Source of the DNA: Planctomycetota bacterium
Lineage (GTDB): Bacteria > Planctomycetota > Planctomycetia > Pirellulales > UBA7805
Reading direction: 5' to 3'
Assembly: GCA_021413705.1 (NCBI GenBank)
Contig: JAIOPX010000416.1
Coordinates: forward strand, 1 to 32,849
Length of the DNA stretch: 32,849 bases
Numbering within the stretch: position 1 is the stretch's first letter; the number at the start of each line of letters is the position of its first letter. A program made the translations under genes and the position numbers. The notes under the pieces were generated by a model. It saw only the letters and a list, made by a program, of their open reading frames with translations, was not told the DNA's origin and ran no database searches. Of the stretch, positions 1 to 9,200 are shown piece after piece.

Positions 1-55
1 TTAGAATCAAAGTGACCTCGGACTTTCGAGTGACCCGCGCCGACGGAGAATCATC

Positions 56-733
56 ATGCCCTGCACCTCTCGGATTCTGCCTGCCTGCCTGGTGATTTCG
101 TTGGGAATCGTCTGGTCAGGGAGTTCCGTGGCGAGTGCCCAGGTCATCGTCAATCGGGCCTCCACGGTGGGAGAGAGTTATGCCCGAGGCATGGCCGACG
201 TGGTGCGCTCCCAAAGGGAGTTCAACTTGATGAATTCGCAGGCGAACATCAATGCCGAAGAAGCCCGCCGTCGGCAGCTTGAAAACGACTTGCGGCAGAC
301 GGAGATCTTCTTTCAGAGGCGGGCGATCAACCGGCAAGAGCGCTTTGGGGACTATCCCGAGCGGGCCGCCCGCAACGCGGAGCGGGCCGCTCGCGACAGT
401 GAGCGGGCGATGATCCGCTATGGACAGGCGGGGCGTCCCCGGCGGTTGACTTACAGCGAACTCAATCCTTTGACCGGCATCATTACCTGGCCCCTGTTTC
501 TTCAAGGACCGGAATATGCCCAGCCGCGTCAAACCATCAACGCGATCATGCACACCCGGGCACTCCAGGAAGGCGCGTTGAGCCTGGAAGAGTTTCAGGC
601 CGTTACTTCGGCCCTGGCCGAAATGAGTTCCATCCTGGGGAGCAGGATTCGCGAAAAAAACTCCACGGATTTCATTAACACGCGGAACTTCCTGAATCGC
701 CTGGACTATGAAATCCGCAATCCGGTTTCCTAG
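56..733 (+). CDS. Secreted hypothetical protein, Ala/Arg-rich helical
   Basis: The 225-residue product begins with a signal peptide: a short polar start, a hydrophobic core around residues 9-20, and a likely cleavage after SVASAQ near residue 29. The mature part is rich in Arg, Glu and Ala. Residues 60-120 look helical or coiled-coil with repeated ERAAR/ARDSERA units. The C-terminal 70 residues look like a small helical domain (QEGALSLEEFQAV). The ATG is preceded by GGAG seven bases upstream, which supports the start. I recognise no enzymatic motif and assign no function. It is not obviously co-transcribed with the next gene, since almost 200 bases separate them. Export to the periplasm or surface is inferred from the signal peptide alone. 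Confidence 0.75.
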   Translation: MPCTSRILPACLVISLGIVWSGSSVASAQVIVNRASTVGESYARGMADVVRSQREFNLMNSQANINAEEARRRQLENDLRQTEIFFQRRAINRQERFGDYPERAARNAERAARDSERAMIRYGQAGRPRRLTYSELNPLTGIITWPLFLQGPEYAQPRQTINAIMHTRALQEGALSLEEFQAVTSALAEMSSILGSRIREKNSTDFINTRNFLNRLDYEIRNPVS

Positions 734-925
734 GTGACTTTTTCGCTATTTCCTGGCATGAAACGGCACCTTTTCCGGGCCGAACAGCCCGTATTTTCGT
801 TGCCAACGGAACCGCCGCTCGCTCACGGGTATGACCTATCTTTGAGTGTCGCCTGAGCATACTTCGCCGGGCAAGATGCACTTGCGCATCTCTCAATTCA
901 CCACTCGTTGCATAAGGATAATTTC

Positions 926-1801
926 ATGAAGCGGTTATTGTGCTTGGCATTGGCCCTGCTGGCCATCGGCGGCTATGCGGCATCTCAGGCCTGGGCCAAA
1001 GGGGGCGGACACGGCGGAGGCGGACATCATGGCGGTGGCCATCACGGCAGTCACCATGCCCACCACCACAGCCATCACGGGCACCACTCGCATCATCATG
1101 TGGCCCACCATAGCCACCACCATGCGTTCTCGCACGATTGGCATCATGATCATCACGGAGCGTGGGGCTGGGGTGGCGGCGGTTATGCCTGGGGCAATCC
1201 TTGGGCGGCGACGACCTACGGTGCTGCAGCAACTTGGTTGGGTATGTCAGCGCTCGATAACGGCGGCGGCAATGTGACCGTCAACAACAACGCTCCAGAA
1301 GTCGCGGCCAACACGACCAATGACGAAGTGGCCGCCGAGGAGAGCAAGAATCAGCCGGAGGACGCAGCGGAATTGGCCGCCACCGGCGCCACGGCTCAAG
1401 ATCCCCAGGCCGCTTTTATGCCGTTGGGCGTGTTCTCGGTCGCTCCGAAGGGAAAGAAGGAAGCGGTGGCCCTGGTGCATTTGGCCGTCAGCAAGGATGG
1501 GCTGGTGCGAGGAACCTATTACGACCTCAAGACCGACAAGGATGAGAACATCGAAGGTGCTGTTAACAAGGAAGACGGCAGCATGGCTTGGACGGTCAAA
1601 GGCAAGAAGGAAGAAGTCTTCCATGCCTGGCTGGACGACGTGACCGATCCGCCCGGACCCGTGACCGTGCGAATCGGTAAAGGACCGACCCACGTTTGGA
1701 GCATGGCTCGCTACACGGAAAAGGACGAACAACGGTCGCTCGAGGAATCGAAGCAGAGCGATGTGAAGACCAGCGTGGAGCAGAACGGTTCGAGCAAATA
1801 G
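926..1801 (+). CDS. Secreted histidine-rich protein, putative metal binding
   Basis: The chosen start is the ATG at 926, because AAGGAT lies about eight bases upstream and the protein then begins with a clean signal peptide (MKRLLCLALALLAIGG, cleavage near SQAWA). A TTG at 908 in the same frame is less likely. After the signal comes a run with about 27 His among Gly and Ser (HHGGGHHGSHHAHHHSHH style), then a Trp/Gly stretch, an acidic Ala/Asn/Glu linker, and a C-terminal domain of about 110 residues (LGVFSVAPKGKKEAVALVHLAVS to HVWSMARY) that looks like a folded beta domain. His-rich exported segments commonly bind Zn, Ni or Cu; that role here is inference. The end of the gene is marked by a strong terminator. 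Confidence 0.8.
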   Translation: MKRLLCLALALLAIGGYAASQAWAKGGGHGGGGHHGGGHHGSHHAHHHSHHGHHSHHHVAHHSHHHAFSHDWHHDHHGAWGWGGGGYAWGNPWAATTYGAAATWLGMSALDNGGGNVTVNNNAPEVAANTTNDEVAAEESKNQPEDAAELAATGATAQDPQAAFMPLGVFSVAPKGKKEAVALVHLAVSKDGLVRGTYYDLKTDKDENIEGAVNKEDGSMAWTVKGKKEEVFHAWLDDVTDPPGPVTVRIGKGPTHVWSMARYTEKDEQRSLEESKQSDVKTSVEQNGSSK

Positions 1802-1822
1802 AACCGGTGTGATTGTGAATTC

Positions 1823-1863
1823 ACAGCCGCGCCGGCGAGATGTTCGTCGGCGCGGCTGTTTTC
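1823..1863 (+). terminator. Intrinsic terminator after the His-rich gene
   Basis: A perfect 12-bp stem (ACAGCCGCGCCG at 1823-1834 with its complement at 1848-1859) extends by four more pairs, one G-U, to a five-base loop and is followed by TTTT. The U-tract lies on the plus side, so it serves the His-rich gene. The minus-strand permease gene ends 16 bases further on. Confidence 0.85.
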
Positions 1864-1878
1864 ATTGAAATACTGTTC

Positions 1879-3519
1879 TCACGCCAGATCTCGATCCTCG
1901 AACAATGCCAGGGCAAAGAGCATTGCAATGGCGATGTAGTTCAAGGAATACAGAGCCACCCAGCCCACATAGGAGAGTGGAATGTCGATTCCCGCAGCCA
2001 CGGCGGCATAAACATTGAAATGGTCCAACACCGGAAGCACCGTAGCAAAGAGCTGCCCCATGAAGGCGACAATCTCGAATCGGCTGGCCGTGGATTTGAC
2101 CAACAGGGGCAGCAAATGGCCGACCATGTAGATCGATGTGCAGATCACCAGGTTCGGCAGTAGCGGCAGTCGAGTGGCAATGGCCACGCTGATCGACGCC
2201 AGCACGGCCACTTCCATGAAATACACCACCAACCCTGGCGCGGTTTGGGCCATTTCCGCATAGCATTGCTGCCACAACACATTAGGGTCGGCGCTCTCGC
2301 GGGCGTCGTACACCACCTTGTAAGATGTCAAGATGAGAAAGAACGTCCCAATGAGAATGAAGTTGACGGCCACCGGCGCGATGATGCCCAGGTATTTGCC
2401 GATAATGAACTCCCGGCGGCCGATCGGCTTGGATAATACCGTCAGCGCCGTGCGACCTTCGATTTCGTCAGCCACCGAAACACTGGCGGTCCAGACGGCA
2501 AAGAAGATGGAGAAGACCATGATCGCCGTCAGCCCACTGTCTTTATATTGCCGCACATCCTCGCCGAACGTGAAGAAGGGAGTAAAGAGCATCGCCAACA
2601 AGAACACAGCCCCGGCTCCCAAAAGCAAGTAATACAGCGGCTGTCCCATCGCTTCTCGGGAGGTCGCGATGGCCACCGCTGAAAGCTTGGGAAAGAGACC
2701 CTGCAACAGGAGGAAGAACCCTACGTAGCCCACCAACCCGATAGCCGTGATCGGAATGATCGAAGCCTGGGGAACAACGGGCTGGGTTTTAAGAACAATT
2801 TGCACCTGAGCGGGGCGATTCTCCTCCGCAACGGCAGTCATCGTGGGAACCGCCCGTTGATCGGTGGCCATAAGGGCGGCCATAGCTGGAGCCAAAGGGA
2901 CTGACACAGACGCGATTTTGCGAACGAGGCTTTCCGCGCCCCCTTGGGCGGAGGTGTCCTGATCGTCTGACACATGAAAATAAAATTTTTCTATCCCTCC
3001 CGCCAACGGACCAAACGCGTCTGGAGTGCGGGTCCATTGAAAGGGCTCGCCGGCCTGCAGGAGAATACGTTCTTCTCTCATGCGATCTGGACCATCAGGC
3101 TGGTTGATAGTCAATATAACCGAGCGATCGGAGTCCAGTTGCAGTTCCCCCAGTTCGCCATTTTGCACCAGGATCGGCATAGACCACTGAGAGTCGTGTC
3201 GCGGAACTGCAACTTTCAGCTCGCGCACTTCATTGCTGTTGAGTCGCAGCACGGATTCCCAAGCGGACCGCTTTTGATCGAAAAAGCGAAAGCCGAGCAT
3301 ATCGAGTCCAGCGGCAGTGGCCGCAAACATGGCCAACAGGACGCTGAGCATCAACACCGGCCAGACGACTATCTCGAAAGCGACGTCACGAACTGCCGTA
3401 GCACCGCCTCGAAAGAGCGAGACAATGCCGCCTATCACCAGAAGAACTGCCAGCCCCAGGCCGGCCCCGCAGCCCAGCAGCCAGATCGGCTTGAGCGCCA
3501 TCAAGATATTGTCTGTCAC
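1879..3519 (-). CDS. ABC-2 type transporter permease subunit
   Basis: This is a 546-residue integral membrane protein. Two hydrophobic helices lie near residues 12-36 and 48-72. They are followed by a roughly 180-residue non-membrane segment, then about six more helices. The segment DEIEGRTALTVLSKPIGRREF followed by IIGKYLG is the cytoplasmic coupling motif typical of ABC-2 permeases (NosY/GldF-like, ABC2_membrane_2). The large loop between helices 2 and 3 is an accessory extracytoplasmic domain. No ATPase gene is adjacent, so its partner must be elsewhere. The frame opens with GTG at 3519 and has an ATG at 3501; neither has a clear ribosome site, so the start is uncertain by six codons. It lies 179 bases downstream of the acylphosphatase gene, so shared transcription is possible. 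The substrate cannot be told. Confidence 0.85.
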   Translation of the reverse strand: MTDNILMALKPIWLLGCGAGLGLAVLLVIGGIVSLFRGGATAVRDVAFEIVVWPVLMLSVLLAMFAATAAGLDMLGFRFFDQKRSAWESVLRLNSNEVRELKVAVPRHDSQWSMPILVQNGELGELQLDSDRSVILTINQPDGPDRMREERILLQAGEPFQWTRTPDAFGPLAGGIEKFYFHVSDDQDTSAQGGAESLVRKIASVSVPLAPAMAALMATDQRAVPTMTAVAEENRPAQVQIVLKTQPVVPQASIIPITAIGLVGYVGFFLLLQGLFPKLSAVAIATSREAMGQPLYYLLLGAGAVFLLAMLFTPFFTFGEDVRQYKDSGLTAIMVFSIFFAVWTASVSVADEIEGRTALTVLSKPIGRREFIIGKYLGIIAPVAVNFILIGTFFLILTSYKVVYDARESADPNVLWQQCYAEMAQTAPGLVVYFMEVAVLASISVAIATRLPLLPNLVICTSIYMVGHLLPLLVKSTASRFEIVAFMGQLFATVLPVLDHFNVYAAVAAGIDIPLSYVGWVALYSLNYIAIAMLFALALFEDRDLA

Positions 3520-3698
3520 AGGCGTCGGCTACCGGATTAGAGATAAAGGTGGGGATTGAATTACGGGAGAAATGCAATGCGGATAATCCTGCCTATATTG
3601 TGATCTGCAATTTGCGACGCATCCACCCCAATTGCCAGGCGGCAGCGTCTGCTCCACCGCAATCGCTATACGTCGCTCGCGACGGCCTGGTTCTATCA

Positions 3699-4007
3699 TT
3701 ACACCCGGATCTGGAAATCGTCAAATCCCCCGCTACTTTGCAGAATGTTTTGGGTGGTGGTATCAATGTACTCGCTCATTTTTCTGGCAATTTCCTCTAA
3801 AAATGCGTTTAATTCGGCCTTCGTCCCTTCGACCACTAATTGAACCCGACCATCAGGCAGGTTCATAACATAGCCGGTTACGTCGAATCGGGCAGCAATA
3901 GCCCGGGTGGTATAGCGAAAACCCACTCCTTGGACACGGCCACTATAGATGACTTCACTGCGTTGTCGCACTGCGCCGGGTTGTCGCATGTGATTGGGGA
4001 GCCTCAT
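3699..4007 (-). CDS. acyP: Acylphosphatase
   Basis: The 102-residue product matches the small acylphosphatase family (EC 3.6.1.7), which hydrolyses carboxyl-phosphate bonds such as acetyl phosphate and 1,3-bisphosphoglycerate. The signature GRVQGVGFR (residues 23-31) holds the phosphate loop and catalytic Arg. The Asn of YVMNLPDGRV (Asn49) is the second catalytic residue. The family is usually about 90 residues, so the first dozen residues are a short extension. The start ATG at 4007 overlaps the TGA of the upstream histidine kinase as ATGA, indicating translational coupling. An internal ATG at 3989 would also give a full domain. The C-terminus (DDFQIRV) is slightly more divergent than usual, but both catalytic residues are present. 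Confidence 0.93.
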   Translation of the reverse strand: MRLPNHMRQPGAVRQRSEVIYSGRVQGVGFRYTTRAIAARFDVTGYVMNLPDGRVQLVVEGTKAELNAFLEEIARKMSEYIDTTTQNILQSSGGFDDFQIRV

Positions 4008-6013
4008 GGTTGCACTTGCAAGTCGTGCTCCTGGAACTTGACGGGCAATCGTACTTCGACCACCGTCCCCTGACCGTGGCGCGTGACGATATTGGCGATG
4101 CCGCCAAAGAGCCTGGCACGCTGTTGAATGCCTTGGATTCCAAACCGGTGGGGCGATACGGCTTGCGGATCGAAGCCGATTCCCCAATCCTGGATTTCCA
4201 AATGCAGATTTCCGTCGAGTTGTTGCAACCGCACCGCCGCACAAGGAGAACCGCTATGCGCACGGACGTTGTTCAGCGCTTCCTGGACAATGCGAAACAG
4301 CGTTCCCTCCAACATCGGATCGAGGCGCATCGCGGGAAGGTCGTGGATAAAATCCACTTCCAGATTCTCACAAAACCGGCCATCCGAAACGAGGTGTTCG
4401 ATAGCGCTGACGATCCCCCGCTCGTCAAGGATCATCGGCCGCAGATCGACGATCATCCGGCGGGCCTCGCGAATGGCCTGTTGCATGAGAACGGACGCCG
4501 CTTCCAGCCACTGGCGGGCGTGTTGCTCGCTGGCGGAAAGGCGATCGAGAGAAGCCTCCAACCGCATGTGCGCTCCCACCACATACTGCACGAAGCCATC
4601 GTGAATCTCGCTGGCGGTCAATTGCCGCTCTTTTTCCTGCAAATCCAGCAAGCGGCGCAGTAGCAATTCGTCCGATGCCAGTTGCTGCTCGAATTTTTTC
4701 CGCTGCGTTATGTCTTCCGCGATGCCAGCAATTCGGCAGATTTGCCCTGTCGCGTCCCGCACCGGAAAGGCGCGATCGTGAATCCAGCGCACTTCGCCGT
4801 CGGGCCTTATGATGCGAAACTCCGCATCGTAGAGGCCGCTTTCTTCTTTCGCCAATGCGAGACGCACGCGCTCGCGATCGTCTGGATGCACGGCCTCGAA
4901 CCACGAGGCGGGATTCTGCCGCAGGCTATCGAGCGCACGGCCAAAGATCGTGGCGTAGGCCGGGCTGACATACAGATTCACCCCCTGTTGTTCTCCCACA
5001 CCACCCAACCAAAACACTTCGTTGATGCTCTCGGCCAATTGTCGAAATCGCTCTTCGCTATCCGCCAACGCGTGTTGAGCCAGCTTGGGTGCCGTGGTGT
5101 CGCGATAGACGGCCACGCCCCCCAACAACCGCCCCTCTCCGTCGCGCAATGGAGAAGCATTGACATTCAGCAGCACGTCCGCGGCGCCTGGCTTACGCAC
5201 CAGCACTTCGAGGTTGCGAACCACTTCGCCCCGCATGGCGCGAACCAACGGCAATTCCTCGGCCGGATAAAGTCCGCTGCCGTCCGGCAAAAACAGCCCA
5301 TAGCGATTCGCCCAGTCGTCGGGAAGCGAATCGGTGGCCCCCAGACCGATGATTCGCTCACCAGCAGGATTGAAAAGGATAAAACGACCTTCGGTGTCCG
5401 CCACGCTGACACCGTCCGACATGCTGTCGAGGATCGATCGCAACATCCCCGACTGTTCTTCGAGTTGCCGCGCCGACTGCGCCAGTTCCTTCGTCCGATC
5501 TGCAACGCTTAACTCCAGTTGATCGATCAAAGAGCGATTGCGGTGCTCGGCGGCCCGCAACTGATCTTCTATTTGGCGGCGTTGCCGGACATCGCACGCC
5601 ACTCCGATGATTCCACCGGCAGGCTGGTCGTCTTCCCCCAGCGGCGTCAATGTCATGTCATAGGGATAGGTCTCTCCGTCAATGACAAGTTCCACTTCAG
5701 TTCGTATCGTCGTTCCACTTTGCTGCGCTTGACGTTTGACCGCCGTGAGGCGCTCTGCCGTTTGTCGGGGAAGCAGCTCGAAGTCGGTCTTGCCGACAAT
5801 TCCCTCGGGTGTGAAGGCGGGGTGGGGATTGAACGCCCAGGTATAGCGCAGGTCGCGATCTTGGTAAAATACGACGACCGGTGAAGCGTGCAGAGCGACT
5901 TGAAGACGCTGCTCGCGACGATCCTGTTCCGTGAGCTTTTGCCGAAGCTCGGCAAGCTGCTGCCGAAGCAACGCATTTTCAGCCTTCAGTGAAGCATCAT
6001 TCTGAACAGACAC
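4004..6013 (-). CDS. PAS-domain sensor histidine kinase, HisKA_3 (NarX/DegS-like) type
   Basis: A cytosolic sensor kinase with no membrane segment. Numbered from the GTG at 6013, it has an N-terminal coiled coil (about 5-40), three PAS domains (about 40-145, 190-310 and 322-440; the third ends in AGIAEDITQR with its PAC motif), a HisKA_3 dimerisation domain with phospho-acceptor His471 in ASEIHDGFVQ, and a HATPase domain. In the ATPase the N box is RIVQEALNN, the G1 box QDWGIGFD, and the G2 region FGIQGIQQRARLFGG. Such kinases normally pair with LuxR/NarL-type response regulators; none lies in the window. The frame opens with a TTG at 6046, but AAGGAG nine bases before the GTG at 6013 favours the shorter 669-residue protein. 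It is translationally coupled to the acylphosphatase gene and divergent from the next gene to the right. Confidence 0.92.
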   Translation of the reverse strand: MSVQNDASLKAENALLRQQLAELRQKLTEQDRREQRLQVALHASPVVVFYQDRDLRYTWAFNPHPAFTPEGIVGKTDFELLPRQTAERLTAVKRQAQQSGTTIRTEVELVIDGETYPYDMTLTPLGEDDQPAGGIIGVACDVRQRRQIEDQLRAAEHRNRSLIDQLELSVADRTKELAQSARQLEEQSGMLRSILDSMSDGVSVADTEGRFILFNPAGERIIGLGATDSLPDDWANRYGLFLPDGSGLYPAEELPLVRAMRGEVVRNLEVLVRKPGAADVLLNVNASPLRDGEGRLLGGVAVYRDTTAPKLAQHALADSEERFRQLAESINEVFWLGGVGEQQGVNLYVSPAYATIFGRALDSLRQNPASWFEAVHPDDRERVRLALAKEESGLYDAEFRIIRPDGEVRWIHDRAFPVRDATGQICRIAGIAEDITQRKKFEQQLASDELLLRRLLDLQEKERQLTASEIHDGFVQYVVGAHMRLEASLDRLSASEQHARQWLEAASVLMQQAIREARRMIVDLRPMILDERGIVSAIEHLVSDGRFCENLEVDFIHDLPAMRLDPMLEGTLFRIVQEALNNVRAHSGSPCAAVRLQQLDGNLHLEIQDWGIGFDPQAVSPHRFGIQGIQQRARLFGGIANIVTRHGQGTVVEVRLPVKFQEHDLQVQP

Positions 6014-6258
6014 CGATCGCAACTCCTTCGCGGCACCCGCCACCAAGTGAGAACCAACTTGCTCGTGCAGATGTAAGGATACCAGGATGCCTGGGGTTTC
6101 GCCAGATTTCGGCGGACACCAGGAAGCGGGAACATGGCTTGTAGCTCGGCGCTGCCGGGGCGTCCTGCTAAAATGACAGGCGCTTCGTCTGGCGTTCGGC
6201 TACTGTGCATCTGGCAATGCACATTACGACAAACCCGTTTACAACCCCACGGTGACGG

Positions 6259-9200
6259 ATGACTTTTGTTGAAGCCTTGGCGTGGCTGAAGTCTCGGCCG
6301 GCAAGCCAGCTCTCGCTGGAAGAAGTTCAATCGCTGAGACGGTTGTTCAATGAAAATCCGGCCATCTGGTCAGTGGCCGGAGGAAGCGAGACCGTCGAGC
6401 GGTATCTGGCCGAGGCCGAGCGAGCGCTCCTCGGAAACCCAACGACCGTGGGGGTCGGCGCGGAGACGTCAACGGCGTCAGAACAATCTGTGACTATCCC
6501 TCTGGATGTACGTTCGGGTGGCGGCAAAATTGCGCTGCTGGCTCTGCTGTTCATGCTGCTCCTGGCGCTAGGTGGCTTTTGGATATTGCGCAATAATTCT
6601 TCACCAGCAGCACCCACCCTGAGCCCCCACGCAAACAGCGACGCACCAGCCGTAGTCCGCACCGAGCAGCAGCAACATTCACAACAACAAGATTCGCAGC
6701 CGACCAGCGAAACACCTCAACGGCATGACGGCGCTCCCACGATCCCTGTGACGCAGCCAACGCCAGACTCGGCCGTAGTCGAGAGCGAGCCAGCCGCGCC
6801 AGCATGGCTCGGCTGGGCATTGAAGCTGGCTTCTGGCGTTCAGACGGAACTACAGACGCGGTGGGATCTGACCGACGCCGCACGGCCCCGGCCTCAGTCG
6901 CTATTGGCCACGTCGGGCGGTCGCGCGGAATTATCGGCTGTGCAAACAATCGACGATCGACAATGGCTGCGCATCATGCTCGCCGAAGTCACGCCCGAGG
7001 GGGATGCGGGGCAGATTGAAGTCCGCGCCGATGGCCAGGCGGTGGCGCGGTTTGCGATACGTAAGCCGGGATGTTTTGTTGTGCCGTTGGAGTTTCTCCG
7101 CGGCAAGAAGCCGCTCCTCTCCATCGTATACCTGCCAGGCTCCCAGGGAGGACGGATCGTGTGGGACAGTGTTTCGCTCGTGGCCAATAAGTCACCCGTG
7201 GCCTGGACAGTGCTGGCTCCAGACAAGGTAGAAGCCATAGGGGGCGCGAAGCTGACCGTGCAATCGGATCAATCAATCTGCGCTGGTGGTGCGAACAGCG
7301 CCTCGGAGCAGTATTTTGTCACGGCCACGATGCCCAATTTCGATGTGCGGGCCGTGCGCCTGGAAGCGCTGCCCGATGAAAAGTTGCCGCTAGGTGGACC
7401 GGGGCGAGGCGCCAAAGGGGAGTTCGCCATCTCCACTTTCTCGGCTTCGCTGACGGAGGCGGACCAGCGACGCGATCTTGTACCCGGGCGATATGTACGC
7501 ATCGAACTGGATGGGCATGATCGGCGGCTTGTGTTGTCCGAGGTCGAAGTGTGGGTCGGCGGCAAGAACATTGCGTTGGGGAAATCCACGATGCAATCGT
7601 CGGCCGCGCGCTCGGCTTTTAGCGAGCTTGCGGTGGACGGCAACGCCAACGGCAAGTACAACCGCTTCCAACAAGGAACAGTTGCTCACACGCGCGAGAA
7701 CGTCGAGAACGGCGCCTGGTGGGAGGTCGATCTGGGGCAGGAAGAGATGATCGAGCAGATCGTGCTTTACAACGGGCATCCGCAGATGCCACAGTGGAGC
7801 GCCAACCATCGCGTAGTGGTGCTCGACATGCATCGCGAAGTGATGTGGCAACAACTCAGTCCGCAGGCGGCAGAACCTTCCGCGGCTTACGGCCCGTTTA
7901 TCACCAGTAAGATGCCGGTCGATTTTCGCACGGCCATCGAGCGGACTCTGACCGCAAGAGTAGAGCGGCCACAGTTGGTGCGCCAAGGAACGACTCCCAG
8001 CATTGCGACCTCGGAAGTGTGCGATTTCTACTTCCCGCTCGCAGGTTTCGAGGGAGAGCAGGTAAAGGTCCGGATTGCAGGCAAGCAGCTCACGTTCCGC
8101 ATACAACAGAACAGCCCCGCAGTAGCGCCGGGTGACGCGGAGAAGCTCGCGGCGGCGCCACCGCAAAACCTGGGGCGCTTTCGGCTCTCCGTTACAGCTG
8201 ATCCGGTATCGACCAATCCCGATCCACCTACGGAAACGGTGGCCCTGCTGCCGGAGGCCGCAAAACTAGCCTCAGCGGATCGCGTTGCCCCGACTGCACA
8301 ACCGCCAGCGGTAGCGATCCCCCAGCCGGTGGTTCCCACTGCTTCGGCTGCTACTCCTGCCAGGACGCTCAATGCGCTCCCCCTGGGTTACGCCTGGGAA
8401 GGTTGGGCCGTCGCAGCACAACCAGGAGCCTTCGCGCAGCCTCGATTTCATTGGGATCCGACGATCACCGACGCGCCCAAACTGGAAAAACGATTCACGG
8501 CAAAGAAAAACGGCGTGACGCTTTCGCAAACTCGACAGATCGACGCCGCTAGCGCTTGGCTTCGTTTGTTGGCGGGACAAGCAACCACTTCGACACCCGC
8601 GGGCAAAATCGAAGTCCGCGCCGATGGCCGCGCCATCGCCCGCTTTGAAGCCACGCTCTTGGATGCTTCACCGGAGCGGTTGATTTCGCTGGAGCCGTAT
8701 CTTGGTCGGCAAGTGAAGTTGGAACTTGTGTGGCTGCCGGGCCATGAAAATGAAACGCTGGAATGGTCGCCCCCAAGCTTTGTGGCCAATCCTCAAGCGG
8801 CAGGGTATGTGGATTGGAAGGTGGTGCAGCCGGAGCCTTCTGCCCGGTTCAGTTCCAAGCTCAAAGTATTGCCCGACCAATCGGTGCTGGCCGAGGGGGA
8901 CAACCCTGGCGGCGACACCTATCTGGTCAAGACGAAGTTGCCGGACATGAACGTCACTGCCGTGCGGCTGGAAATCCTTCCAGATGCTTCACTGCCACTG
9001 TATGGGCCTGGTCGCGGCGAACGAGGAAATTTTAACCTCGGAAAATTCTCGGCCGAATTAATCGACCCCAACCGCAAAAAAGAAACACACCTGGGGCGCT
9101 ACGTGCGGCTGGAGTTGGTCGGCAAGGATCGCTCCTTGACGATGGCGGAGTTGGAGGTGTTTGCCGGCGGTAAGAATGTGGCGCTCCGGAAGCCAGCCTC

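Noticed and set aside
6014..6046. Eleven-residue longer N-terminus of the histidine kinase (TTG start)
   Set aside because: There is no ribosome site before the TTG, while AAGGAG is well placed for the internal GTG at 6013.
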